Shown: piece by piece, positions 7,555 through 17,694 of the stretch
Layout of the letters: every line of letters begins with the position of its first letter
Numbering within the stretch: the stretch's first letter is position 1
Assembly: GCA_009926205.1 (NCBI GenBank)
Contig: RFPI01000014.1
Coordinates: 1-34,472, forward strand
Direction of reading: 5' to 3'
DNA length: 34,472 nucleotides
From: Methylophilaceae bacterium
GTDB taxonomy: Bacteria; Pseudomonadota; Gammaproteobacteria; Burkholderiales; Methylophilaceae
Made by a program: the position numbers and the translations under genes
Notes under the pieces: generated by a model
Databases searched by the model: none
The model's input: only the letters and a program-made list of their open reading frames with translations
What the model was told of the DNA's origin: nothing

Positions 7555-8013
7555 TTACTTTTTAGCGGCTGGTTTTTTTGCTGCTGGTTTTTTAGCAGCC
7601 GGTTTTTTAGCTGCTGGTTTCTTTGCCACTGTTTTCTTAGCTGCTGGTTTCGCTGCAGCCTTAGCAGCTGGCTTCTTAGCTGCTGGTTTCGCTGCAGCCT
7701 TAGCAGCTGGCTTCTTAGCTACTGGTTTTTTAGCAGCTGGTTTCTTCGCTGCTGGTTTTTTAGCCGCTGTTTTTTTAGCTGCTGGTTTCTTCGCTGCTGG
7801 TTTTTTAGCTGCTGGTTTCTTAGCTGCTGAAGTTGCAACAGATGTTGAAGCAGAAGAGTTTTGCGCTGGGGCTGACTCGTCTTTTACTGCATCCTTGAAA
7901 CCTTTTACTGCACCACCCAAATCGCTACCTGCATTACGTAGTTTTCTAGTACCGAAAATGACCAGCACGATAACCAGTAATACTACTAAATGCCAAAGTG
8001 ATAAACCACCCAT
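7555..8013 (-). CDS. tatA: Twin-arginine translocase pore subunit TatA with a long Lys/Ala/Pro tail
   Basis: The first 45 residues are standard Tat[21 protein letters not shown] membrane helix, FGTRKL hinge, and an amphipathic helix with the motif [14 protein letters not shown] Ser/Ala linker follows, then residues 63-152 are eighteen near-perfect pentads of the AAKKP type, with 34 Lys and no acidic residue. E. coli TatA is 89 residues, so this protein is about 60 longer. Such tails are known from histone H1-like bacterial proteins and some DNA-binding proteins. Its role here is unknown. The ribosome site is AGGAG. A long antisense reading frame exists only because of the repeat. Confidence 0.95.
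   Translation of the reverse strand: MGGLSLWHLVVLLVIVLVIFGTRKLRNAGSDLGGAVKGFKDAVKDESAPAQNSSASTSVATSAAKKPAAKKPAAKKPAAKKTAAKKPAAKKPAAKKPVAKKPAAKAAAKPAAKKPAAKAAAKPAAKKTVAKKPAAKKPAAKKPAAKKPAAKK
7634..7711. repeat. 39-bp perfect tandem duplication inside the TatA tail
   Basis: A 39-bp unit (13 codons, starting TTCTTAGCTGCTGG on the plus strand) occurs at 7634-7672 and again without mismatch at 7673-7711. A partial third copy follows. It lies within a larger low-complexity tract (about 7558-7827) of 15-bp AAKKP codon repeats. A perfect duplication suggests recent expansion by slippage or unequal recombination. Confidence 0.85.
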
Positions 8014-8033
8014 TTTTATGCTCCTAAGTTAAG

Positions 8034-8375
8034 TTATGTTTTAGGTAAATTTGCACCGCCACCAAATACATGAACATGCAGATGGAAAACTTCTTGCCCA
8101 CCTTCACGACCAGTATTAATCATTGTCCTGAAACCTTTTAGCCCGTGCTCAGTTGCAAGCTTTGGTGCTAACAACAACATTTTGCCTAACAGATTTTGAT
8201 GCTCTGCTTCAGCATGGTTCAGAGACTCAATATGCATTTTTGGAATAATCAAAAAATGCACTGGTGCGATTGGACGGATATCATGAAAAACCATCAAATC
8301 GCTATCTTCGAAAATTTTTTTCGAAGAAATTTCACCAGAAATTATTTTACAAAAAATACAATTGTCTGACATCAT
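8034..8375 (-). CDS. HIT-family nucleotide-binding protein (HinT-like)
   Basis: This is a histidine-triad protein of the HINT branch, purine nucleoside phosphoramidase-type enzymes. The protein is 113 residues and starts (M)MSDNCIFCKIISGEI. The zinc-type Cys pair is CIFC, the substrate segment is HFLIIPKMHIESL, and the catalytic triad motif is HLHVHVFGG. Two ATGs in tandem follow the site GGGA, and I take the first. In this group of bacteria a HIT gene regularly lies between hisE and tatA, as here. That probably reflects an inherited operon rather than a proven role in histidine synthesis. Confidence 0.93.
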   Translation of the reverse strand: MMSDNCIFCKIISGEISSKKIFEDSDLMVFHDIRPIAPVHFLIIPKMHIESLNHAEAEHQNLLGKMLLLAPKLATEHGLKGFRTMINTGREGGQEVFHLHVHVFGGGANLPKT

Positions 8376-8394
8376 TTATTTCCCACAATAACAC

Positions 8395-8715
8395 TTATTG
8401 CTTTTCTCTAGAAGCCTTTTCGTCAATTCCGGAAATACCTTCACGCCTTGCCAGCTCGTTTAAAACTTCACTGGGCTTGATATCCGCGTGTGTCAGCATC
8501 ACTAAAGTATGAAACCATAAATCTGCAGTTTCATAAATGATTTGTTCTCGATCACCATCTTTAGCAGCAATAATAGTTTCAGCAGCTTCTTCACCAATCT
8601 TCTTAGTAATTGTATTAATGCCTTTATGATAAAGCTTAGCAACATAAGAATCTTCTGGATTTGCTGATTTTCTTTGTTGCAGTACTTCTGCAAGACGATC
8701 AAGTATATCGCTCAT
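8395..8715 (-). CDS. hisE: Phosphoribosyl-ATP pyrophosphatase HisE
   Basis: HisE catalyses the second step of histidine synthesis, hydrolysing PR-ATP to PR-AMP and pyrophosphate. The 106-residue all-helical protein belongs to the MazG-like superfamily. The metal-binding segment [29 protein letters not shown] carries the conserved Glu and Asp residues. It is monofunctional, separate from HisI, whereas E. coli fuses the two. Its ATG overlaps the hisI stop by four bases. It is the last his gene of the cluster, followed by the HIT-family gene. Confidence 0.97.
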   Translation of the reverse strand: MSDILDRLAEVLQQRKSANPEDSYVAKLYHKGINTITKKIGEEAAETIIAAKDGDREQIIYETADLWFHTLVMLTHADIKPSEVLNELARREGISGIDEKASREKQ

Positions 8716-9092
8716 TTTTTATATATTTCCTTCGGGTCTTTGATGACAGGTTGATCAGTCACCCAAGTTGCATCCACTAATTTTTCAAAGAAACAACTTT
8801 CTCTTCCAGTATGGCAAGCAATACCACCTTGTTGTTGAACTTTGAGAAGAATCACATCACGGTCACAGTCTAAACGAATCTCGACAACTTTTTGCACATG
8901 TCCAGACTCTTCACCTTTATGCCAAAGTTTTTTTCTTGAGCGAGACCAATAAACTGCCTCACCAATTTCAACAGTTTTTAACAACGCTTCATGGTTCATA
9001 AAAGCAAACATCAACACCACACCAGTCACACTATCTTGCGCAATGACTGGGACTAATCCGTCACTCCAATTGATCTGCTCTATCCAGTTCAA
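8712..9092 (-). CDS. hisI: Phosphoribosyl-AMP cyclohydrolase HisI
   Basis: HisI opens the adenine ring of PR-AMP in the third step of the pathway. The 126-residue protein has the family motifs [18 protein letters not shown], the metal-binding DCDRD, and the zinc cysteines in CHTGRESCF. The length and the absence of a HisE domain show the stand-alone form. It overlaps both neighbours by four bases (hisF upstream, hisE downstream), so the 3' part of the cluster is translationally coupled. Confidence 0.97.
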   Translation of the reverse strand: MNWIEQINWSDGLVPVIAQDSVTGVVLMFAFMNHEALLKTVEIGEAVYWSRSRKKLWHKGEESGHVQKVVEIRLDCDRDVILLKVQQQGGIACHTGRESCFFEKLVDATWVTDQPVIKDPKEIYKK

Positions 9093-9853
9093 AGTCTGAC
9101 CTCTATGCCTTGTTGTGACATGAATTGTTTTGCCTGTTTAACGGTGAATTCACCATAATGAAAAATGCTTGCAGCAAGAACAGCGTCTGCTCCACCTTGC
9201 TCAACCCCATCTACTAGATGTTGCAAATTACCAACACCCCCCGATGCAATAATGGGGACATCTACGCTATTACTAATGGCTCGATTCAATTCATTATCAA
9301 AGCCAATTTTCGTACCATCTCTATCCATGCTCGTGACCAATAATTCACCGGCACCGAGAGCCACCATTTTTTCTGCCCATTGTATCGCATCTAAACCGGT
9401 AGGATTTCGACCACCATGGGTAAAAACCTCCCAGCGATTTGGATTGGATTGCACACGTTTTGCATCGATTGCAACCACAATACACTGAGAGCCATATCTA
9501 TTTGCTGCATCGGCGACAAGTTGAGGATTTAAGATAGCGGAAGTATTGATGCTCACTTTATCTGCACCCGCGTTGAGCAAGCGTCTGACATCTTCAACAC
9601 TTCTCACTCCACCCCCTACCGTTAATGGAATAAAAACTTGCGAAGCGACATCTTCAATAATATGCAAAATCAAATCACGATTATCTGAGCTTGCTGTGAT
9701 ATCAAGAAAAGTTAACTCGTCAGCTCCTTGATCATCGTAACGCTTGGCAATTTCAACTGGATCACCCGCATCTTTTAACTCAAGAAAATTGACACCTTTT
9801 ACAACACGCCCATTGGTCACATCCAAACATGGAATGATGCGTTTAGCTAGCAT
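9089..9853 (-). CDS. hisF: Imidazole glycerol phosphate synthase, cyclase subunit HisF
   Basis: HisF uses ammonia delivered from HisH to make imidazole glycerol phosphate and AICAR from PRFAR. It is a 254-residue beta/alpha barrel. The catalytic Asp of the first strand ([14 protein letters not shown]) and the second catalytic Asp (VVAIDAKRV) are present. So are phosphate-binding loops TVGGGVRS and IASGGVGN. Its ATG overlaps the hisA stop by one base (TAATG). The barrel shares ancestry with HisA, encoded next to it. Confidence 0.98.
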   Translation of the reverse strand: MLAKRIIPCLDVTNGRVVKGVNFLELKDAGDPVEIAKRYDDQGADELTFLDITASSDNRDLILHIIEDVASQVFIPLTVGGGVRSVEDVRRLLNAGADKVSINTSAILNPQLVADAANRYGSQCIVVAIDAKRVQSNPNRWEVFTHGGRNPTGLDAIQWAEKMVALGAGELLVTSMDRDGTKIGFDNELNRAISNSVDVPIIASGGVGNLQHLVDGVEQGGADAVLAASIFHYGEFTVKQAKQFMSQQGIEVRL

Positions 9854-10596
9854 TAAGACATCCCAAGTTCGTCAGCAAGTTTTTGTGCTGCTGTAAAATC
9901 TAGAGTGCCTTCATAAATGGCACGACCTGTTATCGCACCCATAATGCCTTCAGCCTCAACTTCACACAATTTTTTGACATCATCCAAGTTGGTAATGCCA
10001 CCGCTCGCAATCACGGGGATGGTGAGTGCTTGGGCCAACTTCACTGTCGCTTCGATATTGACACCTGATAACATACCGTCACGTCCGATATCCGTATACA
10101 CAATCGCTTCGACACCATAATCTTGGAATTTCACAGCCAGATCGATGACATCATGTCCAGTTAATTTGGACCATCCATCCACTGCCACTTTGCCATCTTT
10201 TGCATCCAACCCCACAATAATTTGACCTGGGAATGCATAACATGCCTCGTGTAAGAAGCCAGGATTTTTGACGGCAGCAGTACCAATAATCACATAGTCA
10301 ATCCCATCATCCAGATAGCGTTCTATGGTATCTAAGTCGCGGATACCTCCACCCAACTGAATAGGGATCTCACCCCCACAGGATTTCACAATTGCTTTGA
10401 TAGCTTCTTCATTCACTGGCTTGCCAGCGAATGCACCATTCAAATCCACCAAGTGTAATCGTTTCGCACCAGCATCTAGCCAGTGCCTACCCATTGCGGC
10501 TGGATCTTCGGAAAACACTGTCGCGTCTTCCATCAATCCTTGTTTTAGTCTAACGCAATGACCATCTTTTAAATCTATAGCAGGAATAATCAACAT
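9853..10596 (-). CDS. hisA: ProFAR isomerase HisA
   Basis: HisA performs the Amadori rearrangement of ProFAR to PRFAR. It is a 247-residue beta/alpha barrel with the catalytic Asp in [17 protein letters not shown]. The phosphate-binding loop QLGGGIRD, the second acid region [15 protein letters not shown] and the C-terminal [11 protein letters not shown] are all present. It follows hisH by 33 nt and overlaps hisF by one base, the common hisBHAF order. Confidence 0.98.
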   Translation of the reverse strand: MLIIPAIDLKDGHCVRLKQGLMEDATVFSEDPAAMGRHWLDAGAKRLHLVDLNGAFAGKPVNEEAIKAIVKSCGGEIPIQLGGGIRDLDTIERYLDDGIDYVIIGTAAVKNPGFLHEACYAFPGQIIVGLDAKDGKVAVDGWSKLTGHDVIDLAVKFQDYGVEAIVYTDIGRDGMLSGVNIEATVKLAQALTIPVIASGGITNLDDVKKLCEVEAEGIMGAITGRAIYEGTLDFTAAQKLADELGMS

Positions 10597-10629
10597 AACC
10601 GTATTAAATAAATCAACAATTAAAACTCA

Positions 10630-11277
10630 CTAAATTGTGCCGTCCCACGCCACAAAATTTTTCAGCAACTGTAATCCAGCATGCTGACTTTTTTCTGGGT
10701 GAAACTGCACGGCAAAAATATTTTCACAGGCAATCACGCTAGTGAATTTGTCTGGATATTCAGACACACCTGCAATGATACTCGTCTGTTGAGGCTCTAC
10801 ATAGTAGCTATGCACATAGTAAAAACGCTCTCCATCTTCGATATCTTGCCACATAGGATGCTGGCGTGTTTGATAAACTTGATTCCATCCCATGTGCGGG
10901 ACTTTAAGTTTATTCCCTGCAGCATCATGCATACGCGCTGCTGGAAATTTTTTTACCTGACCGGGCAATATCGCCAAACCTTGCGCATCACCTTCTTGAG
11001 AATGTTCAAAAAGCAATTGCAGACCTATACATATGCCGAGGAAAGGCTTTTGCTTGGAGGCTTGTATCACCGCTTGCTTTAACTGACGCAATTCTAATTC
11101 GCGCATGCAATCAGGCATAGCACCTTGACCGGGAAAGACCACTTTATCTGCAGCGTGAATTTGCTCAGCCTGATCGGTTACCACAATATTTAAATGGGGT
11201 GCAACATGCTCCAACGCTTTAGAAACCGAACGCAGGTTACCCATGCCATAATCGACTACTGCAATATCTATTTTCAT
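10630..11277 (-). CDS. hisH: Imidazole glycerol phosphate synthase, glutaminase subunit HisH
   Basis: HisH is a class I glutamine amidotransferase that feeds ammonia to HisF. The nucleophile Cys lies in LGICIGLQLLFE, and the His/Glu pair lies in AVQFHPEKSQ. The start MKIDIAVVDYGMGNLRS matches the usual N-terminus, so I use the ATG at 11277. The frame extends to a TTG at 11301, which would add eight unconserved residues. The ribosome site before the ATG is weak. The adjacent hisF supplies the obligate partner. Confidence 0.95.
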   Translation of the reverse strand: MKIDIAVVDYGMGNLRSVSKALEHVAPHLNIVVTDQAEQIHAADKVVFPGQGAMPDCMRELELRQLKQAVIQASKQKPFLGICIGLQLLFEHSQEGDAQGLAILPGQVKKFPAARMHDAAGNKLKVPHMGWNQVYQTRQHPMWQDIEDGERFYYVHSYYVEPQQTSIIAGVSEYPDKFTSVIACENIFAVQFHPEKSQHAGLQLLKNFVAWDGTI

Positions 11278-11314
11278 GTGCTTTTTAAACTCAACAGGCA
11301 ATTTTTTCTAGAGC

Positions 11315-11902
11315 TTACAGTGTACCTTTAGTTGAAGGAGTAACCCCTAACATACGCTGGTCGACTTCTATCGCCATACGCAACGCACGACCAAAAGCCT
11401 TAAACACCGTTTCAGCTTGATGGTGTGCATTTTCTCCACGCAAGTTATCAACATGTAAAGTGACAAAAGCGTGATTCACAAAACCTTGAAAAAACTCGTG
11501 CACCAAATCAACGTCGAAATCACCAATTTGTGCTCGCTTAAATTCGACAAAAAATTCTAAACCTGGGCGACCTGACAAGTCTAATACGACACGAGAAAGC
11601 GCTTCATCAAGTGGGATATAAGCATGACCATAACGGCGTATACCTTTTTTATCTCCAATCGCTTTGGCGAATGCTTGTCCCAAAGTAATGCCGATATCTT
11701 CCACCGTGTGATGCGCATCAATATGCAAATCACCCTTTGCTTCAACGGTAATATCGATCATCCCATGACGTGCAATCTGATCAATCATATGATCCAAAAA
11801 ACCAAGTCCGGTAGATAGTTTAGACACGCCCGTGCCGTCCAAATTAATATGAACAAAAATTTGGGTTTCTAATGTATTACGACTTACTTCTGCACTTCGC
11901 AT
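11315..11902 (-). CDS. hisB: Imidazoleglycerol-phosphate dehydratase HisB
   Basis: HisB dehydrates imidazole glycerol phosphate to imidazole acetol phosphate. The 195-residue protein is the monofunctional form without the N-terminal phosphatase of E. coli HisB. The two manganese-binding repeats are clear ([10 protein letters not shown] and [10 protein letters not shown]), and the end [11 protein letters not shown] is typical. It is the first his gene after the inserted hps and its terminator. Only a weak ribosome site and no clear promoter lie in the 20-odd bases before it. It may depend on readthrough from upstream. Confidence 0.97.
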   Translation of the reverse strand: MRSAEVSRNTLETQIFVHINLDGTGVSKLSTGLGFLDHMIDQIARHGMIDITVEAKGDLHIDAHHTVEDIGITLGQAFAKAIGDKKGIRRYGHAYIPLDEALSRVVLDLSGRPGLEFFVEFKRAQIGDFDVDLVHEFFQGFVNHAFVTLHVDNLRGENAHHQAETVFKAFGRALRMAIEVDQRMLGVTPSTKGTL

Positions 11903-11918
11903 AAAATCAATTCTCTAA

Positions 11919-11961
11919 ACAAAAAACCGCCGCAAAACCATTTCAATGTTTTGCGGCGGTT
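11919..11961 (-). terminator. Intrinsic terminator after hps
   Basis: On the minus strand a perfect 14-bp stem (AACCGCCGCAAAAC at 11948-11961 pairing with 11925-11938) with a 9-nt loop is followed by a run of Ts interrupted by one G. It is the strongest hairpin in the window. It would end the hps transcript 25 nt after its stop codon and separate it from hisB. Confidence 0.88.
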
Positions 11962-11986
11962 AAATCAAACTACTTCCTGATACTGA

Positions 11987-12667
11987 TTAGCTGAATAAAC
12001 GTTTTAACCAGCCAAACAGACCACCGCCGTTAGAACCTGCATGAGCAATCGCAGTAATTTCTGCAGCTGCAGCAGCTGGATCAGCAGCACCGTAGATAGC
12101 AGCACCAGCTACAACGATTGTTGCGCCAGCATCACGTACTTGTGCAGTTGTAGCAGCTTTAACGCCACCAGCAACAGAAATATCAACGCCCAAGTTCAAG
12201 CTTGCTACCATGCCCAAATCGGCAAAAGGTGTTTGACCTGCTGCTTGTTGGTCCAAACCAGTGTGAACGCCAATGATGTGCGCACCTAATTTAGCAACTT
12301 CTTTAGTGCGTGCTTTCTTGTCAGCAACATTGATCAAGTCAACTTGAGCTTTTTTGCCGTACTTGTTAGCAGCGTCAATCACGCCTTTGATTGTACCGAT
12401 ATCTGCAGTACCCAATACTGTACAAATGTCAGCACCAGCTTTGTAGAAAGGCTCAGCTTCGTAGAAGCCAGCGTCCATTGTCTTCAAATCAACCAAAATT
12501 TTATTTTTTGGGAATTTTGCGCGCAATGTTTCTAACAATCTGATACCGTTGTGTTTGATACAAGGTGTACCGATTTCCAAGATATCAACGTGTGGTGCTA
12601 CTTTAGTAGCCAGCGCCACGGTTGCGTCGAAATCCAATGAGTCTAATGCCATCTGTGTTAAAGCCAC
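11987..12667 (-). CDS. hps: 3-Hexulose-6-phosphate synthase (RuMP pathway)
   Basis: This enzyme condenses formaldehyde with ribulose 5-phosphate, the key fixation step of the RuMP cycle. The protein starts (GTG)ALTQMALDSLDFDATVALA and has the OMP-decarboxylase-superfamily motif DLKTMDAG, the segment GVHTGLDQQA and the phosphate-binding SVAGGV. The GTG at 12667 follows a perfect GGAGGA site. The frame runs open to 12691 but those codons are not family-like. The 226 residues exceed the roughly 210 I recall for methylotroph enzymes, because of a C-terminal addition (Gly-rich linker, then LFGWLKRLFS). The gene has its own promoter and terminator between hisC and hisB. The partner isomerase gene is not in the window. 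Confidence 0.96.
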   Translation of the reverse strand: MALTQMALDSLDFDATVALATKVAPHVDILEIGTPCIKHNGIRLLETLRAKFPKNKILVDLKTMDAGFYEAEPFYKAGADICTVLGTADIGTIKGVIDAANKYGKKAQVDLINVADKKARTKEVAKLGAHIIGVHTGLDQQAAGQTPFADLGMVASLNLGVDISVAGGVKAATTAQVRDAGATIVVAGAAIYGAADPAAAAAEITAIAHAGSNGGGLFGWLKRLFS

Positions 12668-12779
12668 GATATTTCCTCCACTTAAATACACGTCGCGTTT
12701 TATTGTTTACGCTTCATGATCTATTTAACGAAAAATGAGTGGTAAATCATTTCTTGATGAATTTTTTTACCGAACCGCC

Positions 12780-12808
12780 TTTATATAACGTTTTTGCCCT
12801 CAGGTCAA
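12780..12808 (-). promoter_or_regulatory. Near-consensus sigma-70 promoter for hps, overlapping the hisC stop
   Basis: On the minus strand the -35 TTGACC (12803-12808) lies in the last two sense codons of hisC. After a 17-nt spacer comes the -10 TATAAA (12780-12785). Five of six bases match consensus in each box. Transcription would start near 12773, giving a leader of about 105 nt before the hps GTG. This agrees with a highly expressed central-metabolism gene. Confidence 0.8.
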
Positions 12809-13873
12809 AGCAGATTTGAGCAAAACCGCCAAGGTTTTGATTAATTTTTCACACTGCTGCTCGTCCCCAACAGTGATTCTGAGAAAGTTATTGATACGTT
12901 CAGGCTGAGCAAATCTGCGCACAATAATGTCATGCTGACGTAACTGCTCGATTAACCACGCTGCTTGATGTTGAGAATGGCGCGCAAAAATAAAATTGGC
13001 CATCGATGGCAACACTTCAAATCCCATCGCTTGCATTGCTTCTACCAAATGTTGTCGTGAGGCAATCACGCGATCTCTGGTCATCTCAAAATAGGATTGA
13101 TCTTGAAAAGCAGCAATTGCACCTGCTTGTGCGAGTCGATCTAAAGGATAAGAATTAAAACTATCTTTCACTCTGTGCAAGCCTTCTATCAAGGCGGCAT
13201 TGCCCAAAGCAAAACCAATACGTAAGCCAGCTAATGATCTTGACTTAGACATCGTACTCACTACCAACAATTGTGGATATCGATGAATCAAACTGGCAGC
13301 ACTCTCGCCGCCAAAATCACAATAAGCCTCATCCACTATCACGACAGAATCAGGATTGGCATCTAACAATCGCTCTATTTCTGATAACTGCAAATAGACA
13401 CCAGTCGGGGCATTCGGATTCGGGAAAATAATGCCACCATTGGCTTGCAGGTAATCATCGATATTGATTTCAAAATGTTCATTAAGCGGCAAGCAACGAT
13501 ATTGAATACGATATAAACCGCAATAGACCGGATAAAAACTATAGGTGATATCAGGAAATAATATGGGTTTGTCTTGCTGAAAAAATGCTTGAAAAGCATG
13601 CGCCAATACTTCATCAGAACCATTGCCGACAAATACTTCCGCACTTTGCAAATGATAGTAATCAGCAATAACTTGGCGCAAAGCGTCCGAGCCGGGATCG
13701 GGATATAACTTGAGCGCATCACTCGCCTGCTGTTGCAACACAGCAATCACCTTAGGACTTGGGCCGTAAGGATTTTCATTGGTATTCAGCTTGGTTAGAT
13801 TGGCTGACTTAGGTTGCTCACCGGGCACATAAGGTTTTAATTCATGTACCAAGGGACTCCAAAATTTACTCAT
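12800..13873 (-). CDS. hisC: Histidinol-phosphate aminotransferase HisC
   Basis: HisC is a PLP-dependent class I/II aminotransferase that converts imidazole acetol phosphate to histidinol phosphate with glutamate. The protein is 357 residues. It has the N-terminal [13 protein letters not shown], the PLP-site segments NPNAPTG and [12 protein letters not shown], and the Schiff-base lysine in [15 protein letters not shown]. The ATG overlaps the hisD stop by four bases. Its last two sense codons double as the -35 of the hps promoter. Confidence 0.96.
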   Translation of the reverse strand: MSKFWSPLVHELKPYVPGEQPKSANLTKLNTNENPYGPSPKVIAVLQQQASDALKLYPDPGSDALRQVIADYYHLQSAEVFVGNGSDEVLAHAFQAFFQQDKPILFPDITYSFYPVYCGLYRIQYRCLPLNEHFEINIDDYLQANGGIIFPNPNAPTGVYLQLSEIERLLDANPDSVVIVDEAYCDFGGESAASLIHRYPQLLVVSTMSKSRSLAGLRIGFALGNAALIEGLHRVKDSFNSYPLDRLAQAGAIAAFQDQSYFEMTRDRVIASRQHLVEAMQAMGFEVLPSMANFIFARHSQHQAAWLIEQLRQHDIIVRRFAQPERINNFLRITVGDEQQCEKLIKTLAVLLKSALT

Positions 13874-15177
13874 GACTTCAACCTATACTCCGCAGAACGA
13901 GCATGCGCTTGCAAACCTTCTCCATAAGCGAGCTCTGCTGCCACTTTACCCAAACTTTGCGCACCAGCCTCTGATACCAGAATCAGACTAGAACGTTTTT
14001 GGAAATCATACACACCCAATGGGGATGAGAATCGCGCAGTACGCGATGTTGGCAACACATGATTGGGACCGGCGCAATAATCGCCCAAGGCTTCACAGGT
14101 ATTTCTACCCATAAAAATAGCCCCTGCGTGACGAATTTTTTTACTGAAATCTAATGCATCATCCATGGATAATTCCAAATGTTCGGGTGCAATAAAGTTA
14201 CAGATTTCTGCAGCTTCATCCATATCACGCACTTGTATCAAAGCGCCACGACTCTGCAAGGATTTACTGATAATGTCTTTTCTTGGCATTTGTTCAACCA
14301 AACGATTAATCGACTGCTGAACTTGATCCAAAAAGGCTGCATCTGGACTCAGTAAAATGGATTGTGCCAACTCATCATGTTCCGCCTGGCTAAACAAATC
14401 CATGGCAATCCAATCAGGATGCGTTTTGCCATCACAAATCACCAAAATTTCAGAAGGGCCCGCCACCATATCAATACCCACTACACCGAACACTCGGCGC
14501 TTTGCTGCTGCCACGTAAGCATTTCCAGGACCCACAATTTTGTCCACTTGCGGAATACTCTGCGTACCATAGGCCAATGCACCAACCGCTTGTGCACCAC
14601 CAATACAAAAGACTTGATCAACCCCAGCAATCGCTGCTGCGGCTAGCACCAAATCATTTTTCTCTCCATTTGGAGTAGGCACCACCATAATCAAGTCTTG
14701 CACACCAGCCACTTTGGCAGGAATCGCGTTCATTAATACTGAGGATGGGTATGCTGCTTTACCACCAGGCACATATAGTCCAACGCGATCGAGTGCTGTG
14801 ACTTGCTGTCCGAGCAAATTGCCTTCAGCGTCATGGTAATGCCATGATTCCATCAATTGTTTTTGGTGATAACTTTTCACACGATCAGCCGCTGTCTGCA
14901 ATGCTTGACGTTGCGCTTCAGGAAGGGCATGCAAGGCTTTACGCAAATCATCTTGGCTTAAATGTAATTGCGCTACAGACGATACTTGTGTTTTATCGAA
15001 GCGATTGGTGTATTCCACTACCGCCTCATCGCCACGCTTTTTGATATCTTTAAGTATGCCAGCGACGACCTCATCAATACTGTCATCTTGCGCAGTTTCA
15101 AATGCTAATAAAGCATGAAGCTGCTCAGTGAAAGTTGATTGAGCAGATGACAAACGTTTTATATTAATTTCCGACAT
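13870..15177 (-). CDS. hisD: Histidinol dehydrogenase HisD
   Basis: HisD catalyses the last two oxidations, histidinol to histidine, with NAD and a catalytic zinc. The 435-residue protein contains the NAD/substrate motifs [30 protein letters not shown] and [12 protein letters not shown], plus AGPSEILV. The zinc ligands lie in [10 protein letters not shown] and the conserved GPNHVLPTS. It lies 19 nt after hisG and overlaps hisC by four bases. Confidence 0.98.
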   Translation of the reverse strand: MSEINIKRLSSAQSTFTEQLHALLAFETAQDDSIDEVVAGILKDIKKRGDEAVVEYTNRFDKTQVSSVAQLHLSQDDLRKALHALPEAQRQALQTAADRVKSYHQKQLMESWHYHDAEGNLLGQQVTALDRVGLYVPGGKAAYPSSVLMNAIPAKVAGVQDLIMVVPTPNGEKNDLVLAAAAIAGVDQVFCIGGAQAVGALAYGTQSIPQVDKIVGPGNAYVAAAKRRVFGVVGIDMVAGPSEILVICDGKTHPDWIAMDLFSQAEHDELAQSILLSPDAAFLDQVQQSINRLVEQMPRKDIISKSLQSRGALIQVRDMDEAAEICNFIAPEHLELSMDDALDFSKKIRHAGAIFMGRNTCEALGDYCAGPNHVLPTSRTARFSSPLGVYDFQKRSSLILVSEAGAQSLGKVAAELAYGEGLQAHARSAEYRLKS

Positions 15178-15196
15178 AAGAACTCACTTAAAATTT

Positions 15197-15847
15197 TCAA
15201 GCATTGCTACGATTTTTTACAGCCTGTGCAAACGCATCCATCATGGGCTGAATAAGATTTTTATTTAGTTTAAATGAGGCTTGATTCACCACTAAATAAG
15301 AACTCACATCTGCCACATGCTCGACGGCAACCAGATGATTGGCTTTGAGTGTACCGCCAGTACTGACCAAATCGACAATAGCATCTGCTAAACCTACCAA
15401 CGGTGCCAACTCCATAGAGCCGTATAATTTAATCAAGTCGACGTGCATGCCTTTTGCAGCAAAATGTTGTCTTGCTGTCTTGACATATTTTGTGGCTACT
15501 TTCAAACGCGCACCACTACGCAAACAGGCTTGGTAATCGAATCCCTCGCGCACTGCCACCATCATTTTGCAACGGGCAATTTGTAAATCTAGTGGCTGGT
15601 AGACACCTTGCAAATCTTGCTCATCTAGTACATCTTTACCAGCGATACCCATATCAGCTGCACCATAACGCACATAGGTTGGCACATCCGAAGCACGCAC
15701 AATAATCAAGCGCACGTCCTCATGGTTAGTGCCGATAATCAATTTGCGTGAGGTTTCAGGATCTTCGTTCGGGACAATACCTGCTGCTGCCAGCAATGGT
15801 TTTGTTTCCTCAAAAATTCTACCTTTAGATAACGCAATGGTAATCAT
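15197..15847 (-). CDS. hisG: ATP phosphoribosyltransferase, short form HisG
   Basis: HisG makes PR-ATP from ATP and PRPP, the committed and feedback-inhibited step. At 216 residues it is the short form (HisG-S), which lacks the C-terminal regulatory domain. In known cases it needs the HisRS-like partner HisZ for activity. No hisZ is in the window. The start [19 protein letters not shown] and the PRPP loop [14 protein letters not shown] are clear. It is the first his gene and follows murA by only 2 nt, so it is probably transcribed from a promoter further upstream. Confidence 0.97.
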   Translation of the reverse strand: MITIALSKGRIFEETKPLLAAAGIVPNEDPETSRKLIIGTNHEDVRLIIVRASDVPTYVRYGAADMGIAGKDVLDEQDLQGVYQPLDLQIARCKMMVAVREGFDYQACLRSGARLKVATKYVKTARQHFAAKGMHVDLIKLYGSMELAPLVGLADAIVDLVSTGGTLKANHLVAVEHVADVSSYLVVNQASFKLNKNLIQPMMDAFAQAVKNRSNA

Positions 15848-15849
15848 GC

Positions 15850-17435
<1,586 letters not shown>

Positions 17436-17436
17436 A

Positions 17437-17691
17437 TTACCCTCTCATTAAACCTGATTGACTCCATGCGTCGGGTGTAAAAGTACGCATAGACAATGCA
17501 TGAATTTCATTGCCCATACGCTGCCCTAGCACCTGATAAACCATTTGGTGCTGTTGCACCATATTTTTTCCTTCGAACGCTTTGCTTACGATAATCGCTT
17601 CGAAATGCTGACCATCATCGCCCAGCACCTGCAAAAATTCACAAGCCAAACCATTACTAATATAAGTTTTAATCTCTTCTGCAGTTAACAT
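17437..17691 (-). CDS. ibaG: BolA-family protein (IbaG/BolA2 type)
   Basis: This is a small BolA-fold protein of 84 residues. BolA2-type proteins form 2Fe-2S-bridged heterodimers with CGFS glutaredoxins through a conserved His and act in Fe-S trafficking. Visible features are the beta-strand FEAIIVSKAFEGKNMVQQHQMVYQVLG and the C-terminal IHALSMRTFTPDAW with the conserved His. The position upstream of murA matches E. coli ibaG (yrbA). The glutaredoxin gene next to it supplies the partner. It starts 3 nt after the ABC permease gene. Confidence 0.94.
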   Translation of the reverse strand: MLTAEEIKTYISNGLACEFLQVLGDDGQHFEAIIVSKAFEGKNMVQQHQMVYQVLGQRMGNEIHALSMRTFTPDAWSQSGLMRG

Positions 17692-17694
17692 GAA

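Noticed and set aside
7541-8032. Long open frame on the plus strand antisense to tatA (AAGFLAAGF repeats)
   Set aside because: It is the mirror of the AAKKP codon repeat. It has no family similarity, and tatA on the other strand has a clear membrane helix, hinge and ribosome site.
15197-15847. HisG suspected to be truncated because of its short length
   Set aside because: The 216 residues match the known short HisG-S form with intact motifs at both ends. It needs HisZ, which is simply outside the window.
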